Source: Gammaproteobacteria bacterium
Lineage (GTDB): Bacteria; Pseudomonadota; Gammaproteobacteria; Chromatiales; Chromatiaceae
Length of the DNA stretch: 6,557 bases
Direction: 5' to 3'
Assembly: GCA_030621975.1 (NCBI GenBank)
Contig: JAUXGQ010000092.1
Coordinates: forward strand, 1 to 6,557
The notes under the pieces: generated by a model
What the model saw: only the letters and a program-made list of their open reading frames with translations
The model's database searches: none
What the model was told of the DNA's origin: nothing
In this document: piece after piece, positions 5,608 through 6,557 of the stretch
Layout of the letters: each line of letters begins with the position of its first letter
Numbering within the stretch: the first letter of the stretch is position 1
Made by a program: the position numbers and the translations under genes

Positions 5608-6204
5608 ATGAGTGTCAGAAACCTTGCGTTTTTCATGTTATTGGCATTTTTCGCTTGCAGCCAGTCCTGGGCAGTGGCGGTTGACAGGACAACGCCCACT
5701 GCTGTGGTGCAGTCGGTTGTGGACCAAGTCCTGTCGGTGTTGAAAGACGACAGCCTGGAGCAGACCGCACGCCGGGAAAAGATCCGCAAACTCATCGCAC
5801 CGCATTTCGATTTTCAGGCCATGTCCAGGAGCATTCTCGCCCAAAACTGGAAAAAGGCGTCCAAACAACAGCGGGATCGCTTTGTCGAACTGTTTTCCAA
5901 TCTGCTGGAAAACACTTATATTACAGCCATGGAAGCCTACACGAACCAGGATATCAAGATCGGCGCGGAAAAACGCAAGGGCAAACGGGCCCTCGTGAAG
6001 ACGATTATCGAGCAGGATACGGGGGTCGCTACCCCCATCAACTACAGGATGAGGCGGAACCCAGATGGCTGGTACGCCTATGATGTGGTCATCGAAGGCG
6101 TCAGCCTGGTCAGCAACTACCGCAGCACTTTTCGTACCATCGTAAAGCGCGATGGAATGGACGGTTTGCTCGATCAGCTGGCAAATAAAGTAGAGAAGGA
6201 ATAA
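5608..6204 (+). CDS. mlaC: MlaC, periplasmic phospholipid-binding carrier (first copy)
   Basis: This 198-residue secreted protein belongs to the MlaC/Ttg2D family, which carries phospholipid across the periplasm between the MlaA complex and the MlaFED complex. An N-terminal signal peptide (NLAFFMLLAFFACSQSWAVA) ends near residue 22 or 24. The Cys at 17 is not in a canonical lipobox, so type I cleavage is more likely. The mature part shows family marks HFDFQAMSRSILAQNWKKAS (66-85), RFVELFSNLLENTYITAME (91-109), EAYTN, and near the end GWYAYDVVIEGVSLVSNYR (154-172). The length is close to the usual roughly 200-210. The open frame runs back to about 5524, but ATG 5608 has AAAGG 7 nt upstream and directly precedes the signal peptide. 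It is separated from mlaD by the 90-bp inverted repeat and followed at once by a second mlaC-like frame. Confidence 0.95.
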   Translation: MSVRNLAFFMLLAFFACSQSWAVAVDRTTPTAVVQSVVDQVLSVLKDDSLEQTARREKIRKLIAPHFDFQAMSRSILAQNWKKASKQQRDRFVELFSNLLENTYITAMEAYTNQDIKIGAEKRKGKRALVKTIIEQDTGVATPINYRMRRNPDGWYAYDVVIEGVSLVSNYRSTFRTIVKRDGMDGLLDQLANKVEKE

Positions 6205-6557
6205 AGATCCAAGTTTCCAAGACCCTTCACCTCTCTGGTCATTCTTTTATTGCTGGGCGTCACCCAGTGCGTGCTCGCGGAGCCGAAGGTAGCGCCACCG
6301 GATCCGGCGGAACGGGTGCAGAGAGGTGTGGAGCTGGTGCTGAGCATCGTCCAGGACAAGACCCTGTCCCAAGAGCAAAGGTACGAAAAGGTCCGCGCTA
6401 TAGTGGAGCAGCACTTCGATTTTCGCAGCATGTCCCAGAGCGTGCTGGCGACGAACTGGAAAAAGGCATCTCCGGAAGAAAGAAGGCGTTTCGTCGATTT
6501 CTTCTCGGAATACATCGAAAACATCTATTTCGGGGCGATTGAGGCCTACACCGGCGA
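6205..6557 (+). CDS. Second MlaC-like carrier, partial, start codon unclear
   Basis: Directly after the TAA of the first mlaC, and in the same frame, an open frame continues to the right edge and encodes another MlaC family protein. It has a positively charged start, a hydrophobic core SLVILLLLGVTQCVLA and a likely cleavage before EPK. It then shows HFDFRSMSQSVLATNWKKAS and RRFVDFFSEYIENIYFGAIE, followed by EAYTG. By hand alignment about half of 86 residues match the first copy; the NWKKAS motif lies 609 bp downstream of its partner. No ATG, GTG or TTG occurs before the hydrophobic core. The in-frame TTG (6250) and GTG (6271) would cut into or remove the signal peptide and have no ribosome site. 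AGAAGGA at 6194-6200 is a good ribosome site for a start near 6205-6210. The given start coordinate is the first codon after the stop, not a proven start. It could be a pseudogene, carry a sequence error, or use an unusual start. Confidence 0.75.

Noticed and set aside
5608..6557. A single fused double-MlaC protein
   Set aside because: A TAA at 6202-6204 separates the copies and the second has its own signal-peptide core, so two separate proteins are more likely; readthrough is kept only as an option in the findings.

Overview
The window reads as a piece of chromosome from a Gram-negative bacterium, most likely a gammaproteobacterium. The reasons are a complete outer-membrane lipid transport (Mla) core in the order mlaF-mlaE-mlaD-mlaC, a proteobacterial-type phosphomannomutase, a fragment of an MscK-like mechanosensitive channel, and moderately GC-rich coding sequence with short dispersed intergenic repeats. 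I cannot name the genus.

Layout. Positions 1-534 (minus strand) hold the N-terminal 178 codons of a phosphomannomutase/phosphoglucomutase that runs off the left edge. Positions 535-954 contain no intact gene. They hold a promoter candidate for the mutase, a truncated mechanosensitive-channel remnant that stops inside a short dispersed repeat, inverted repeats, and a promoter candidate for the next gene. From 955 to 3154 there is a three-gene partner-switching module, all on the plus strand: a receiver-PP2C (RsbU/SpoIIE-type) phosphatase, an RsbW-like serine kinase/anti-sigma factor, and a STAS anti-anti-sigma protein. No sigma factor is present in the window.

A 235-bp gap carrying an ACAGAG-based inverted-repeat element separates this module from the Mla operon at 3390-6557: ATPase (mlaF), permease (mlaE), MCE-domain protein (mlaD), periplasmic phospholipid carrier (mlaC), and a second, diverged mlaC copy cut by the right edge. 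A near-perfect 18-bp inverted repeat lies between mlaD and mlaC and includes the mlaD stop codon.

How the parts may work together. MlaF/MlaE/MlaD form the inner-membrane ABC complex that exchanges phospholipids with periplasmic MlaC. In Escherichia coli the STAS protein MlaB completes this complex. No separate mlaB is seen here, but a STAS gene sits directly upstream of mlaF, downstream of its probable kinase and phosphatase. The most interesting hypothesis is that the phospho-switch is functionally tied to Mla, either by controlling expression or by the STAS protein itself acting as an MlaB-like subunit. The second point of interest is the tandem mlaC copy: it has a good signal-peptide hydrophobic core, but no ATG, GTG or TTG start in front of it.
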